Shown: positions 1 to 11,700, numbered from the stretch's first letter. The stretch is 64,000 nucleotides of DNA from Istiophorus platypterus (GCA_016859345.1 CM029124.1:24201980-24265979), one strand, 5' to 3'. Translations and numbers: made by a program. Notes: generated by a model from the sequence alone, not told the origin.

Positions 1-882
1 TATAGCCAATGGCAAAGGCCATGTTCAGATCGGAAATAGCCCTACAACACATAGATCTTATTGGAATGGGTGATTTGCTAAAGGTACCTGTAAGACAATA
101 AAAAAAAAAAAACCCAGTAAGTGGAGTTTGAATAATAGATTCATGAGTCCGAAGGATTATTGGACACCAACACCTTGCACAATGGGTTTTAATACTATGC
201 AAGAGATTTTTATATCTCTGAGTCTCCTAAAAAATATAACTACATGTCAGGGCTATGGCTGCAGTGGAGATACCATGTTAGAACCACAAGTACTATGACT
301 GGTTGCTTTTGCTTTCTCCAGCATGATGATGATGTGGCCCGTGAGGATAATGGATTGTTGATGAGGACTCCATTATCTTTCTCTTTTCAGTAACACACAT
401 TAAGCAAAGGCATCTCCACTGCAAACCAACTGCTCACAACAATCACCGCTCTCTATCACAGTGAATGAATGAGCACACAGAGTAGCTCCTTTTATACAGC
501 CTGTTCAAGATGGGAATGTTGCACCTTTATTCTGACTTAAAGTTCTCTATAAAAGGTACAAACATGTAAGCAGGGGGCATTGTTGTTACTGCAACAAACC
601 AGCAGTGGAAGTAGTCACAGAGGCTAATCAATGTCTGTGTTAAAGGGAGAGCCAGTGTGGAGGGCCAGACGATGATGCTGTTGTTTTTAAAACAGCAAAT
701 ATAAAAGCTTTCTTATCATCTCTATAGAATAAGTTGCTATGGATCAATGGCGGTGTCACAAAATATTCTTTTGTACGTAGAAACTAATGATTACATTAGT
801 ACTTCTGATAGTTACATAGTGACTAATGCATCTTCTCTATGCCAGAGAAAGTCAAAAGAAGAAGAAAGACAACACACGTTAC
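1..882 (-). other. fbxw4 intron 3 sequence (partial)
   Basis: No WD-repeat exon was recognised in this stretch on the minus strand. Positions 570-690 resemble the dispersed repeat also seen at 28905 and 30530 (shared pieces near 'gtcacagag', 'caatgtctgtgt', 'gatgctgttg'). The rest looks like unremarkable AT-rich intron. Confidence 0.5.
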
Positions 883-1068
883 CTTCCACCACTGATCAGG
901 TGAGAGTCCGTCAGAACAAAGTGACACACATCACCAGTGTGGCCTGAGTAGATTTCAAATGGGTTGCGCTTGAACCTCCTGGAGTCTTTGCGCAAATGGT
1001 ATGCTCCAATATCAGCAGCCTGAGACAGAAACAGTACATCCCCATCCAGCTGCAACCATGGCAACAGT
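883..1068 (-). CDS. fbxw4: fbxw4 coding exon 3 (start of WD propeller)
   Basis: A 186-nt exon with acceptor ttgtcttcag and donor gtaacg. It encodes residues 95-155: LLPWLQLDGDVLFLSQA, then the basic stretch RKDSRRFKRNPF, then the first WD repeat with GH at 136-137 and DVCHFV. It ends in phase 2 (GGA AG|), so the next exon must lie left of the window or be unrecognised in 1-882, where I see no candidate. Confidence 0.94.
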
Positions 1069-4000
1069 CTGAAGACAAGACATAAGAGAAGATTACCAGA
1101 TTTAAGTCAAGATTTAAGAGAAATGCAAGTGATATAAAAATCATGAGTAGAGGTGTCATGAATGAAGTTACCGTGACAGACTACAGTAAAAATATGCAAA
1201 GAATATTTAAACAATTGGGGAAATACACTTATTTGCTTTCTTTCCGAGAATTAAAAAAAAAAGATGGATATTAATCTCATAACTGTGTGTAAAGTACAGG
1301 CCAAGGGCCAGGATGTTATGGGTTAGCCTAACTTAGCACACAGACTGGAAGGAGAGGGAATGGCCTTACAAGAGTAAGCAAGCCAAGGTCAAAACCCAGT
1401 ATATGGCTAGATCGCCCTTTAATAGTTTGCTTCTCTCCTACACTCACATGCTCACATAAACAGTATTTTGATATAAAGCTGTTCTGATTTACATTTTTAT
1501 GTTTAAGTTGTCAGACAATGGAACCGATATTAAATAGTGACTGAACGTGGCCCATTAAGACAACATATTAACCAGCAGTCACTACCAAGCCATTTCAAAG
1601 CTGCTGCTCTGCTGCTAAAATCCTGATTTATATCCGTACATTGTCTGACAAGATCACCATATACATGAGCTTAAGAAAACATCTGTTCTGTTTCTGTCTC
1701 TATATTTACTTGTTATCATTCAAATCATTCATGTCTGTGTCAGCTGCCATGTTGTCAACTGAATGAGAGGAGAGAGGTCCGCTGTGAAGGGAAAGCCTGA
1801 CTTTGTGGTCACAAGGCCATTTGAACAAGTCTCTTCTAGAGAAAGTAGCCAAGGTTTGTCCAAAAAATCAGATTACATTTGACACTAGGTGTTTTTTTGA
1901 AGAAAACCTCCTAAAAGGGAGTTAGAATTCAGTAAAACTAGCGACAAGGGCAGTAGGTTAGCAACACTGTCTGTAAGAAAACCGTTTTGCATGCGAAGGA
2001 AACTATTTTGCACCTATTCATCGTAAAAGAGCAATGACAAATTGTGTAACTACAGCACTCGGTCAGTCAGTCAGTCAATCAATCACGGATATTCCCCATT
2101 ATAAAGCTGGCCCCACTGTTGTGGTCCAGCCACAAAGGATAAAGTGCATCAGCATTTAAACATTGTATAGGATAAAAACTCACTTACTTTGTTTTCCATT
2201 TGAGAGGAACTGCCCTTTTGCAGACCCCATCAGACCAGTTTTGAGCTATCTTCACTCTCTCCTTCAGTGGGATTTGAGGATATCTGCAATAACAGAGACA
2301 TGAATGTTATAGTGCTAGGGATGATGAAAAGGCCTTTATGACACTTTGAAAACATCCTGTCCAGTCTGCTCAATAGTAGAGGACAAACTGGAACTTTTAA
2401 ACTTTTTAAGAAAATTTTTCTAATTTCTTTTTAAATTTAATTGAGTGTTAACAACACAATCAAATAAAAAATCATAGCAAATAATCTGACAGCAAATAGG
2501 ACCAAATACACCCAGACAAACACAAATACAGACACAAACAACCACACAAATATACATCTATCCCTCTGTATACAGCAGGATTAAAATATAGTACTCATCA
2601 AATTTACTTTGCAAAAGAAAGCATTCCTGACCTTAACTGAGCGCAAGCAAATAAAAATACAAGTCCCAGGACTTGACACATTTTCAGAAATTTAGTGTCT
2701 GTATCACTTATTTTACAGTTCAAGACTAATTACAACAAACAAACTAGTAACCACAAAAGCAATCTTATCCTTTGCCTCCCTAAGTGAAAGAGCCATGTAT
2801 TTAAAGAAATGTAGACCTCCATAAGCCCATTTTTTAGGGACAGACAGTCCTCTGGGCAATATAATGATGTTTTAAATAGAGAAGCTTAGGTTGCAAGATT
2901 TTAATAAGATTACTTAACTTATCATTCGTTAAACTTTCCATTGAAATATATTCAATATATATTTTAGTCTAGCCACTGTCTGATCAATTCAGAAATGGAG
3001 GATGGCTTGTCATGCTGCAAACCACAGCAACTGAAGCCTTTTGTAGATCTGTAATTCAGGGCACAGTGAGTTGAAACCAAGGATACACTAAAGAGAAAAA
3101 AAATTATCAAAGAAATGAAATTTTCTCCACAGCAATATGCAGGAATTAGAACTATGTTTATACGATTCCTCTCATTTTCAGGGGCTCAAAAGTAATCAGA
3201 AAAATTAATATAATTATAAAGATTATTTTTAATACTTGGATGCAAATACTTTGCAGACAGTAGCTGCAAGTATATATGTATTTATCTATGTATGTATGTA
3301 TGTTTTATGAAGATGTTCGTAAGACAGAGCTGGAATTGCAGGACAGTTGCAGTTGTGTTACACGTCACGCTTCTGATTCGTGAATGCAGGAACGCTGTTT
3401 AAAATCACAGACTGGGGCAGAATTATGGTGGCTTTGTTTAATTCAGTGTAAACAAGCAAAGCTGGCATAATATGGGGTCTTATTCACAACAATATAGCAG
3501 GGTCTCAGATTAAAAAAGGATTAAGATTGATGGTTGGGGACTTGAGTATTTGGACAATGACACAATTTTGAGATTGAAGTGTAGACTTCAACTTTAATAC
3601 AAGAGGGGTTTAACAAAAATATTGAATTAAAATCATTAGGAATTAGAGCCATTTTTATACATAGTCACTCATTTTCAGGGCTTCAGAAGTAATTGGACAA
3701 ACCACAAATTATAAATATCAGAAGATTTAAAATCAGAGAAAAAAAGAGAACATTTGGAATGAGAGCGGAAGGACAGAGACATTGCCGTGACTTTTTTTTT
3801 TCTTTTTTGCATTGCAAATAAAATATTATATGCTATACTGTAGTGAGATGGAAGCAGTAATATGAAAAACCTTGGCAAAAAAAATTCAAATCTATCTGAA
3901 TGACTCTTTCTCCTTGAGAGAAAAGCCTTTTTTTGTATTTGAGTGAACTGACACTTAAAACAAGCCCTAACTTCTCTGCAGCCTTTGACCCAAACAACAG

Positions 4001-6021
4001 TGGCAAAAGGAAAATTTGCATTATCATTTTCTGTTATTATCTTGTTTGGATGAAGAAATGCAGACACATCTCATGAAATCGGTTGTAATTTAAATCCAAT
4101 GTGCATCAGGCAGTATCTTTGTTGTAGTTGTAGGGTATAAGAACATTTTTCTGCACCTCAAATGCTGTCATAGTTATAAAAAAGATCAGCTGTGGAAAGA
4201 TGATCACATGAGGCAGAAGCTGGGGCCAGGTCATGTTTATGTTTGGATACTGATAATGATGCTATGCTTGTCCAAGGCATCAGGGTCCACGCGCAGGAGC
4301 AGCCAACACTCCTTCAGAACAGTGGTATATTCATTTGCATGTGTTGAGTGAGCCCATGCCAGATGGGGGGACAGAGAACAGGAGGAAGCAGCTTCAAGTT
4401 CACTCACTGTGAGCATCTACAGGGTGTCTCAGCAGGACTTAGAACTGCCATTACACTAACAACTGCATCTGTGAGGCAACTAGAGTACTGGAGGGAACTC
4501 CTGATAGAGGACACAAGGATGTCTGTGTAACTCCAGCTGTTGAGTACTCTTAACAGATAGTTCCAGTTTATAACACATTGGATCTTTTTTCATTGTTTTA
4601 GCCATCATTTTTTATTTGTTATGAAAAAATAATGATGAAAAGCTGCCTTGGTGGTGCCCTCATTTCCTAGCATCTTTCTAATATCATTGATCTATTAAGG
4701 CATAAAATGCAATAGTACCTTAGTACTCCTAGTTAATGGCTGACATCTGGTCTGACAGGTCAAGAAACATGAGTGGTCAGACTATCAGACAGGTTGGAAA
4801 CAAACCAGCAGTTTATCTAGATTATCTAAACCACTTTACTTGGAGGTCAACTTAAGTGTGTCGTCTGTTTACAATATTCATCATTAATAATTTTACTGTT
4901 TGCTTTCTAATTATATCCCCCCCCTCCCCGTGTGAGTATTACATCAGCACAAGTTCATAAGTTTGGGAGGCTTTTATATTTGAACATGCTTACCTGAGCT
5001 CTGGTGACAGAGGGAATGTCAGGATGATATGGGTAGACAACAGGGACTCTAGGAAGCTGGTCTAAGCAAACCTTGTAACTCTGGGATAGTTTGATGTTTT
5101 CATATATGGTTGGAAGATGAATGGAGAGACAGCTGACGCTCTGCTGGTGCTCTTTTATTGTATATAAGGAATCTCCATTCTTTGTCAAATTGTAACTCTT
5201 TGCCAATTGCATCTTTGGCTTGAATGAATCGAGCCCGTCATTAATCCTGTCACAGACAGAAAACCCTGGGGAAGGGTTTCTGTCTGTGTTTCCTGGGAAA
5301 TATTCACAATTGAGTAGCTGGAACCAGTGATTTTTTTAAAGATGTTTTGCTTAAAAATAACTTATACCATTAATTAGATATCAAAATAAATATCACTTCA
5401 ATTTATTTTCATTGCCTGATCAACCGATCAACTAATCATTGCAGCTCTAAAGTAGTGATTGGTTTCTAGGTACCTGGTGAAAATATGAAACTGCCATGTA
5501 CAGTCGTGGCTAATAGGGGCCCAGCAACAAATACTTAACCCGGGGCCCCTCGGGAGTTCATCAAGCCATGCTACTGTTTGAGCCTGGTTTGCCATGGTGG
5601 CCCTATCAACACTACATCCTCAGGGAGGTGACTGTAGCCAGAGCCCCGGTGCAGCCACTGGATACTCCTCAAAGAAAGTCCCAATGTCAGTAAACACCAA
5701 GGCTAACGCTGACAGGCTAACGCTGACAGGCTAACGCTGACAGGCTAACGCTGACAGGCTAACGCTGACAGGCTAACGCTGACAGGCTAACGCTGAGCTA
5801 AAACTCGACGCTGCTTTCTCAGCAGGACCATCTTACATGTCCGTCCCGTCCCGACTGATCCCAGTGTTTAGAAACTCTTTGGCAATCCTCCTCCACACAG
5901 CGTCTCGGTTTACAAAGCGGTAAATGCTTTTACAGACTTGAGAGAGACGACTGAGAGATCTGTAGTCCAAATAAGACAAAATATGATAGAGGACATCCTC
6001 TGGCAGCTGGAACAAGAGCAT
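883..6021 (-). CDS. fbxw4: fbxw4, F-box/WD-repeat protein (5' part of gene, coding exons 1-3)
   Basis: The gene encodes the substrate-recognition subunit of an SCF-type ubiquitin ligase (family knowledge). The three exons join in phase (185 + 96 + 186 nt) to give 155 residues plus two bases, so more than half of the usual roughly 410-residue protein lies beyond the left edge. Residues 4-50 are an F-box (LPEDVLYHILSYL, then VCKSIYRF and VWRRIA). The first WD repeat starts near residue 135 (SGHTGDVCHFVLTDSHLISGG). The start at 6021 is supported by an in-frame TGA 36 nt upstream (6055-6057), so this fish protein has a much shorter N-terminus than the mammalian one. Introns are 3,553 nt (2284-5836) and 1,119 nt (1069-2187), both GT-AG. 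The gene lies downstream of fgf8 in the same direction, as in other vertebrates, where it is regarded as a bystander hosting fgf8 enhancers. Confidence 0.95.
2188..2283 (-). CDS. fbxw4: fbxw4 coding exon 2
   Basis: A 96-nt exon between acceptor tattgcag and donor gtaagtg. With the two bases carried from exon 1 it reads I-YPQIPLKERVKIAQNW and ends in LKWKT. It matches the family segment PxKERVKxxQNW...xLKWxxx that links the F-box to the WD propeller. It is too short to stand out as an open frame and was found by phase and family pattern. Confidence 0.92.
3309..3722. repeat. Dispersed repeat copy A joined to a Tc1 terminus
   Basis: This stretch of about 410 bp is nearly identical to 7109-7521 (about six differences in the first 237 bp by eye). 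Positions 3309-3545 belong to a dispersed family also seen at 28.9 and 30.5 kb. From about 3545 it matches the end of the Tc1/mariner-like element seen in full at 7344-8795. A second Tc1-like fragment sits just before it at about 3140-3265. Confidence 0.85.
5701..5796. repeat. 14-bp minisatellite, 7 copies
   Basis: The unit ggctaacgctgaca is repeated seven times head to tail from 5701, with starts every 14 bp and no mismatch that I can see. Each unit carries one CpG. The array lies in fbxw4 intron 1, 40 bp downstream of the exon 1 donor in the gene's direction. Confidence 0.95.
5837..6021 (-). CDS. fbxw4: fbxw4 coding exon 1 (F-box)
   Basis: This exon encodes residues 1-61 plus two bases of codon 62 and carries the whole F-box. 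It opens MLLFQLPEDV and ends near GISRDGTD. The donor reads GACAT|gtaaga. An in-frame stop upstream of the ATG rules out an N-terminal extension in this exon. The donor is only 40 bp from a 14-bp tandem repeat in intron 1. Confidence 0.95.
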
Positions 6022-6300
6022 TGTGAGCCCGCTGTCAGCACCGACCCTCCCTCCTCACACACTCTGGGTCCGGGTCTCGGTGTGTGTTGTCCGGCACAAG
6101 GTCTCCACGGTAAAACCGGGAGTTAGACCAAGTCACCTGCGCCCGGTCTGTCAGAGAGACGCGACGCGGAGGAAACCGGAAGCCGCGGCTGCAGTCATCT
6201 GACAGCTGGTGACGACGGCGTTACGTCACCGGGCACGCTGAAGTGTGGCGTAATAACGAGTAACGCGCACCGGGACACCTCGGACGACACTGGAGGGTTT
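6022..6300 (-). promoter_or_regulatory. fbxw4: fbxw4 promoter and 5' UTR (GC-rich, TATA-less)
   Basis: This CpG-rich block lies directly upstream of the fbxw4 start. It holds an ETS-type site (accggaag near 6175-6183) and a CRE/ATF-like TGACGTAA on the minus strand (plus ttacgtca near 6221-6228). GC content falls sharply past about 6300. No TATA box is evident, which fits a housekeeping promoter. The transcription start cannot be placed exactly. Confidence 0.6.
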
Positions 6301-6974
6301 AAATGGCTGAAGGAAATTCAGCCTTATTTACCCTTAACATGGTGTTTTTGTTGAAATTTGGACAAAATCCAAATCAGACTGGCCAACGATCACAGCTCCT
6401 TCAGCTTGAAAGCTTGTATAAAGACAGTTTCAGTCACACAGATGCAGTCTAATATGCTTATCATATGAAATGAAAGGATATATTATACGAAACAAGTCAC
6501 TGTTGTATTTCTAATGGTTTGACAGTGGTATATTGTCATTTAATGATTTAAATGTACCCCCCCCAAAAGAAAAGCATACAAAAAAGGTTCTGTGTTTTTT
6601 TGCTGTGGGGCGATAGTGCTAACTGCAGTGCTAACTACTGCACATGTAATTTAATTTGAAGTTTAAAATGAAAATCAGTGAATGGACTTCAGAGGATTTG
6701 AATTACACCCCCTGTCTAGTACAGAGTTTGTGCGTTTCTGTATGACAATTGTTGTGCCTCTTGGTTGTAGATAAATAATTTTTAAAATGTTACCACTTTG
6801 AACCTGACCATGCTTTGCAATGACTCAGCAACACTATAATCCAGCCCATTAATATAGTGTAATATCACTGTGTGACTAGCTCCTACTGGCACAGTTGAAG
6901 AAGACAAAGACAAAACGGGTTTTTTTTTAATTTTTTGTTGTCATGGCAACAATATAAACATTTTGTTAAACTTA

Positions 6975-7100
6975 TGGATCAGTCATGGTTCAGTTAGGTT
7001 TGACCACAAAAACTATCTGATTAGGTTTAGGAGAAGATTCAAATATGTACATCATTAAGGCTGGAGCACCTCCACTGTCATGGTAACCATGATAAACAGG
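6975..7100 (-). repeat. Dispersed 'aaccaaacc' type repeat fragment
   Basis: The stretch ggttcagttaggtttgacc...gattaggtttaggagaagatt matches, in reverse, the pattern 'cctaaccaagatgtttttgtgcgtaaacctgacc' at 49350-49500. A similar fragment lies at 41870-41930. It looks like a short interspersed family with oligo-(taacc) character. Confidence 0.55.
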
Positions 7101-7108
7101 TTATAGAA

Positions 7109-7345
7109 GAAGATGTTCGTAAGACAGAGCTGGAATTGCGGGACAGTCGCAGTTGTGTTACACGTCACGCTTCTGATTCGTGAATGCAGGAACGCTGTTT
7201 AAAATCACAGACTGGGGCAGAATCGTGGTGGCTTTGTTTGATTCAGTGTAAACAAGCAAAGCTGGCATAATATGGGGTCTTATTCACAACAATATAGCAG
7301 GGTCTCAGTTTAAAAAAGGATTAAGATTGATGGTTGGGGACTTGA
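7109..7345. repeat. Dispersed repeat copy B
   Basis: A direct copy of 3309-3545, starting gaagatgttcgtaagac. It runs straight into the left end of the Tc1-like element at 7344. More diverged relatives at 28905-29105 and 30530-30755 share the order: acacatcacgc-like, cagactggg, gctttg...aacaagcaaagc, aatatag..ggtctc. Confidence 0.85.
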
Positions 7346-8795
7346 GTATTTGGACAATGACACAATTTTGAGATTGAAGTGTAGACTTCAGCTTTAATTA
7401 TAAGAGGGGTTTAACAAAAATATTGAATTAAAATGATTAGGAGTTATTTCCTGATCATTTTTATACACAGCCACTAATTTTCAGGGCTTCATGAGGATTT
7501 TTGGACAAACCACAAATTATAAATATCAGAATTATTTTTAATACTTGATGATAAATATTTGCAGTCAGTGACAGCCTGAAGTCTGAAACCCATAGACACC
7601 AAATGCTGAGTTTCCTCCCTTGAGATGCTTTTCCAGGTCTTTACTGCAGCTGCCTTCTCTTGCTGCTGGTTTGTGGGTCCTTCTGCCCTCAGTCTTGTCT
7701 TCAGTAAGTGAAAAGCATGTTCAGTTGGGTTGAGGTAAGAGTGACTTGGCTATTGAAGAAATTTTCGATTTCTTTGCCTTGAGAAGTTCTTGGGTTGCTT
7801 TTGTGGGATGTTTGGGTCATTATCGATCTGTACTATGAACATTTGGCTGAATCTGAGCAGATAGTTGAGCCCAATACACTGTAGAATTCATCCTGCTGCT
7901 TCTATCAGCAGTCACATCATCAGTAAACACCAGTGACCCAGTTCCACTGGCAGCCATACATGTCCATGTCATAACACTGAACCCACCATGTCTGATAGAT
8001 GATGTGGTGGCTTTTGATCATGAGCTGTTTCTTTTCCTTTTTCATACTCGTCTCTTCCCCTCATTCTGGTACAAGTTCATTTTGGTTTCGGTCTGACCAG
8101 TGATTTACACCTTGTGGTAAAACTCTCTGTTTTTACATTCAGGTCTCTTGATTGTGGACTTTGACAATGAAACACCTTCCTCCTGGAGAGTTCTCTTAAC
8201 CTGGCTACATGTTGTGAAGGGTTTGTCTTCACCAAGGAAAAATTCTGCAATCATCCATTTCACTTGTCTTTATTCATCTTTCATACCTTTAGGTGTTGCT
8301 GATCTTCCCAGTGCATTCTTTCTTTTTAAGAATATATCAAATCTTTGACTTGGCCACTACTAAAGTTTCAGCATCTGTCTGACAATTTTTTCTTTATTCT
8401 TTCAGCCTATTAATGGGCACTTAAATTTGCATGTTTAGAACTCCTCTGAAAAGATACCAAATACAAATTTAACACTTGGAAACATCTCCTTTCACATTTT
8501 ATCTGCTTAATTTGGGGTGAAATAAAAAGACAAAAGGCCACACCTGGACATGAAAATGATTATCAATCAACTGTCTTATTAATTTTGAGCCAATAAAAAT
8601 AAGGGATTTTTTTTTTTTTTTTTTTTACAAATTGGGTCAATAATGTAAACAGTTAATGTAATTTTTTAAAAACCCTTTGAAATAAAGCTGAAAGTCTATA
8701 CTTCAATCATTTCTTGATTTGTTTATTTCAGATCCATTATGGTAGTTAAACAGAGGCAAAATTATAAAAATTGTGTCACTGTACAAATACTTGTA
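7344..8795 (-). mobile_element. Tc1/mariner-like DNA transposon, decayed
   Basis: The left terminus (gagtatttggacaatgacac, then a cttcagctttaat segment) recurs inverted at about 8650-8793, where the minus strand reads gtatttgtacagtgacac followed by actttcagcttta. The element is therefore about 1.45 kb with long terminal inverted repeats. On the minus strand, between about 8130 and 7555, fragments resemble a Tc1 transposase: a GSLVFTDDV-like stretch, a degraded DNDPK-like site, LKTRLRAEGPTNQQQ, KTWKSIS and GFRLQAV near the C-terminus. Frameshifts and stops break it, so it should be inactive. The exact target-site duplication is not clear. Confidence 0.8.
7555..8480 (-). pseudogene. Tc1-type transposase remnant
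   Basis: This is the decayed coding body of the element at 7344-8795. Minus-strand translation in shifting frames gives C-terminal transposase pieces in the right order, including a Tc1-like 'LNPTEHA'-type region disrupted near 7730 and VSMGFRLQAV near 7590. No frame is open across the domain, so no functional enzyme is expected. Confidence 0.7.
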
Positions 8796-10900
8796 TAACT
8801 ATCTCTACATCTACTGTAGGAAGCAAATAACTAGGAACTGAGGGCCATAGAAAAAGTACTGTAAAAAAATTACTGAGAAAAGGGCTCACACATTGTTGGT
8901 TTGGGTCTTTGTATGTGATTTGTTGAATAACAAAATTATGATCTCTGATTAAGGTATGTTTACATGGGGTCTCATATTCTGACTATAAGTGTAAATAAAT
9001 CAATAGGACTGGAATTTTAATTGGTTGTGGAGAGTAAGCTTAAAGCTTGTCATAAACCCCATGAAATGAAAAACTTACAATTTATACGATTTAACCTGAT
9101 TACTTTCTAGCTGCGTTCTATCTGTGCATTCCCTCATTTGTGAGGTAAATGCTTGGGGACGTATATTTCTCCAGTTCCCAAAAACAGCAGCGTCCAAGCT
9201 GAAATGGTTCTCTGTGGACAGAAAGACAGAAGACAGTCTTTTTAATGCAAACTCTTAAAGAACTGAACATTATTTAATAGCAACAACTGTGCTGAACAGA
9301 AACCGGACATCCATCTTCAGGGAGCTGGTCAAACGTGCCAAAGAGCCATTGAGGAAGACATGTGCATGGTGTATTAATCACCTTTATGCATGTTGCACAG
9401 CTATTCTAATTAAATGTGGTGGCATAACCCCAGTCCGTATTAAATCACATTTCATGTAAACAGTTGACCCAAAATCGGAATGATTTCAATCAGAATATAA
9501 AGAGTTATTTAATGCTTCTTTCCAGAAAAGTGAAACATGTTTGTTCCATATTCTGAGATAAATAAGTATTTGTAGGCCTTGATATTAAATTTGAAATATT
9601 GATGATTTTAACAATTTTAAATAATAATTAAATAATAACTTGTTTGTTAAAAAAAAGAAAACTCACTAGAGTGGCTGTGCATATACTTAATTCTTTATAA
9701 CTTGGTTTCTTCCATACCCTTGATATCCACCCAGTCTCTTTTAGATTCCACTTCCATCCATTTTCAACATAATGGTGGCTGTAGGACTATTCAGAATTTA
9801 TGGCTGTACCACAACAGCGGGGGTCAGCCCTATTTTCTTCACATAGGCACCAGCAACAAAACTAGTGAGTTTTTGGACAAACCTTAGCTACCCCATAGAA
9901 GAAAGTTACCAGTATTGCCACGCAAAGTCAGGCTTTTCCTCTGCAGGAGCACCTCTATATGCATCTCATTGAAAGTAGCTAACACAGACGTGAATGAGCT
10001 TCTAACTTTCTCTCTGAGTGATGATTTTACAGGTACATACAGCCAAAATCACTGCTTATGTGTCTATTGACTTTGTCAGACAACATTGTGGTTATAGAAT
10101 CTGGATTTTAGCAGCAAGCAGCTGCTTGGAAATGGTTTATGGTTAACATGTGGTTTTAATGGGTTGAGTTACAGTGACTACTTCATACTTGTTCTGTTGT
10201 CTGACAAAAAACCCCCAGAAAAACAGGTAAATGAGAAGAGTTTTATTGAGAATTCAGCTTTATCAAAATACTGTATATATGAGCACAGAGTTGGAGAAGA
10301 AAACAGATAAAGGGCTTTCCAGCCATATCTTACGTTTTGACCTGGTCCTGTTGCACCAGAGCCAATACACAGACAAGGCCAATTAAGTTCAACCTGACTT
10401 GTATGCTCAGGGACTGAATTCCTTCTTCATAACAGCATTAGCCATATAATTATCAGAAGCATCCTTCAGCATTCACACCCATTTAACACATTGTTTCAAA
10501 TTTCAAGAGTCTGAAAAAAGTAGAAATTTTAAAGGATCAGTTCACACAATTTAAAATATTGTTTTATTATTGAGAATGACCGACAAAAAGCTCTTAACTC
10601 AAGATCCCCTAGATCCAGGCATTAGCTTTTTTCCCCAGGGCTTTTCCCTATACTCAAGTCTTGCACAGTAACAATAACTGATCAACAGAAATGCTAGTCA
10701 TTAAAAGGAGAAGCAAATAAACAAACAAAGCTTTTTTAATTTACACTTGGTTTCTGAGAAAGGGTGGTTTTTCCCCACTAAACTCAAGTATGATGTTAAT
10801 CATTGAATGATAATCCAGTGAATCATTGTCAACAAACAATTACACCGGGTTTTGTTAGATCAAAATACTAGCAAACATATGCATAATTGCATACATGCAG
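8796..10900. other. Intergenic, no gene seen
   Basis: AT-rich intergenic sequence between fbxw4 and fgf8. I see no exon-like frame, RNA gene or clear repeat here. Short frames near 9702-9887 have no family resemblance. Confidence 0.5.
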
Positions 10901-10919
10901 ACATTGTTTAGCAGAATGA

Positions 10920-11700
10920 AAGTGGAAACCATTCCAGCACAGTCCTGAGGCCTGTTTAGCCACTAAAACTGCCAAGGTTGTGTCACGGTCAAATGACTAA
11001 CAAAAGTTGATTGACCTTATGACATTTTATGAGGCGCTTAACCGCTTAGCATCAGTAGCATCAATTTGTGCTCATTCACATCATGAGGGTCCTGAAGCCT
11101 TCAGTTACGAGTGGCATCCCTTCAGCTCTTTGATCAGCTGAGCACAACCGCACATAATTGAAATATGCAGATCGTTTTTCTTTCTTAAAGACATGTCCTC
11201 TTGTTGAAAGCTGTGTGCTCTAAAAGGCCATGTCCCGAACACTGGGCCGTCGAAAAAAATCATTTATGGTTGGTTTTCCAGCTGAACTGTCATGGGCAAA
11301 AGGAAATGAAGAGGTTGGGAGGAGGGATATGGGGAATGGAGGGGACGTTTGGGGGTTGTGGTGGGGCTGTTTCAAGAGGGCTATGGAAGGGGGGGGTCTT
11401 CCCTTTTGATCTTTTTAGAGCAGCAAAGAGGGAGGGGGGCTCTGCCTGAGCTGGCAAACACATTTAGCTGGTAATTGTTCAGATCAGACTGACAATCAGT
11501 CTTGGAAATGCACAGACAAACAAAAGTTTACAGCTCCAATTGGAAAAGTCAACAGGTCTCGCATAAGGCCCGTACATAAACAATGAAACTGTCGAGCTGG
11601 AGCTTCACTTTGATCAGTTGTTTGCGTTTCAATTATCTAGCCTGGTTCAACTGCTGGCTTTGTTAACATTACTGAATGGGGGCTTGGATTTAATGGGTCC
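10920..11700. promoter_or_regulatory. Candidate conserved non-coding elements with TCF/LEF sites
   Basis: Repeat-free sequence of balanced composition in two blocks (about 10920-11180 and 11460-11700). Both contain an exact CTTTGATCAG, a TCF/LEF consensus, at 11128-11137 and 11608-11617. The second block also has aattatc and acaaacaaaag motifs. The location, downstream of fgf8 toward fbxw4, is where vertebrate fgf8 enhancers are known to cluster. Enhancer function is inference; no alignment was possible. Confidence 0.35.

Noticed and set aside
5701..5796. CRISPR-like repeat array
   Set aside because: Units are 14 bp and contiguous without spacers, in a vertebrate gene; it is a minisatellite.
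5938..6126. 62-codon plus-strand open frame
   Set aside because: Antisense of fbxw4 exon 1 and its promoter.
8148..8348. 66-codon plus-strand frame
   Set aside because: Lies antisense inside the decayed Tc1 element.
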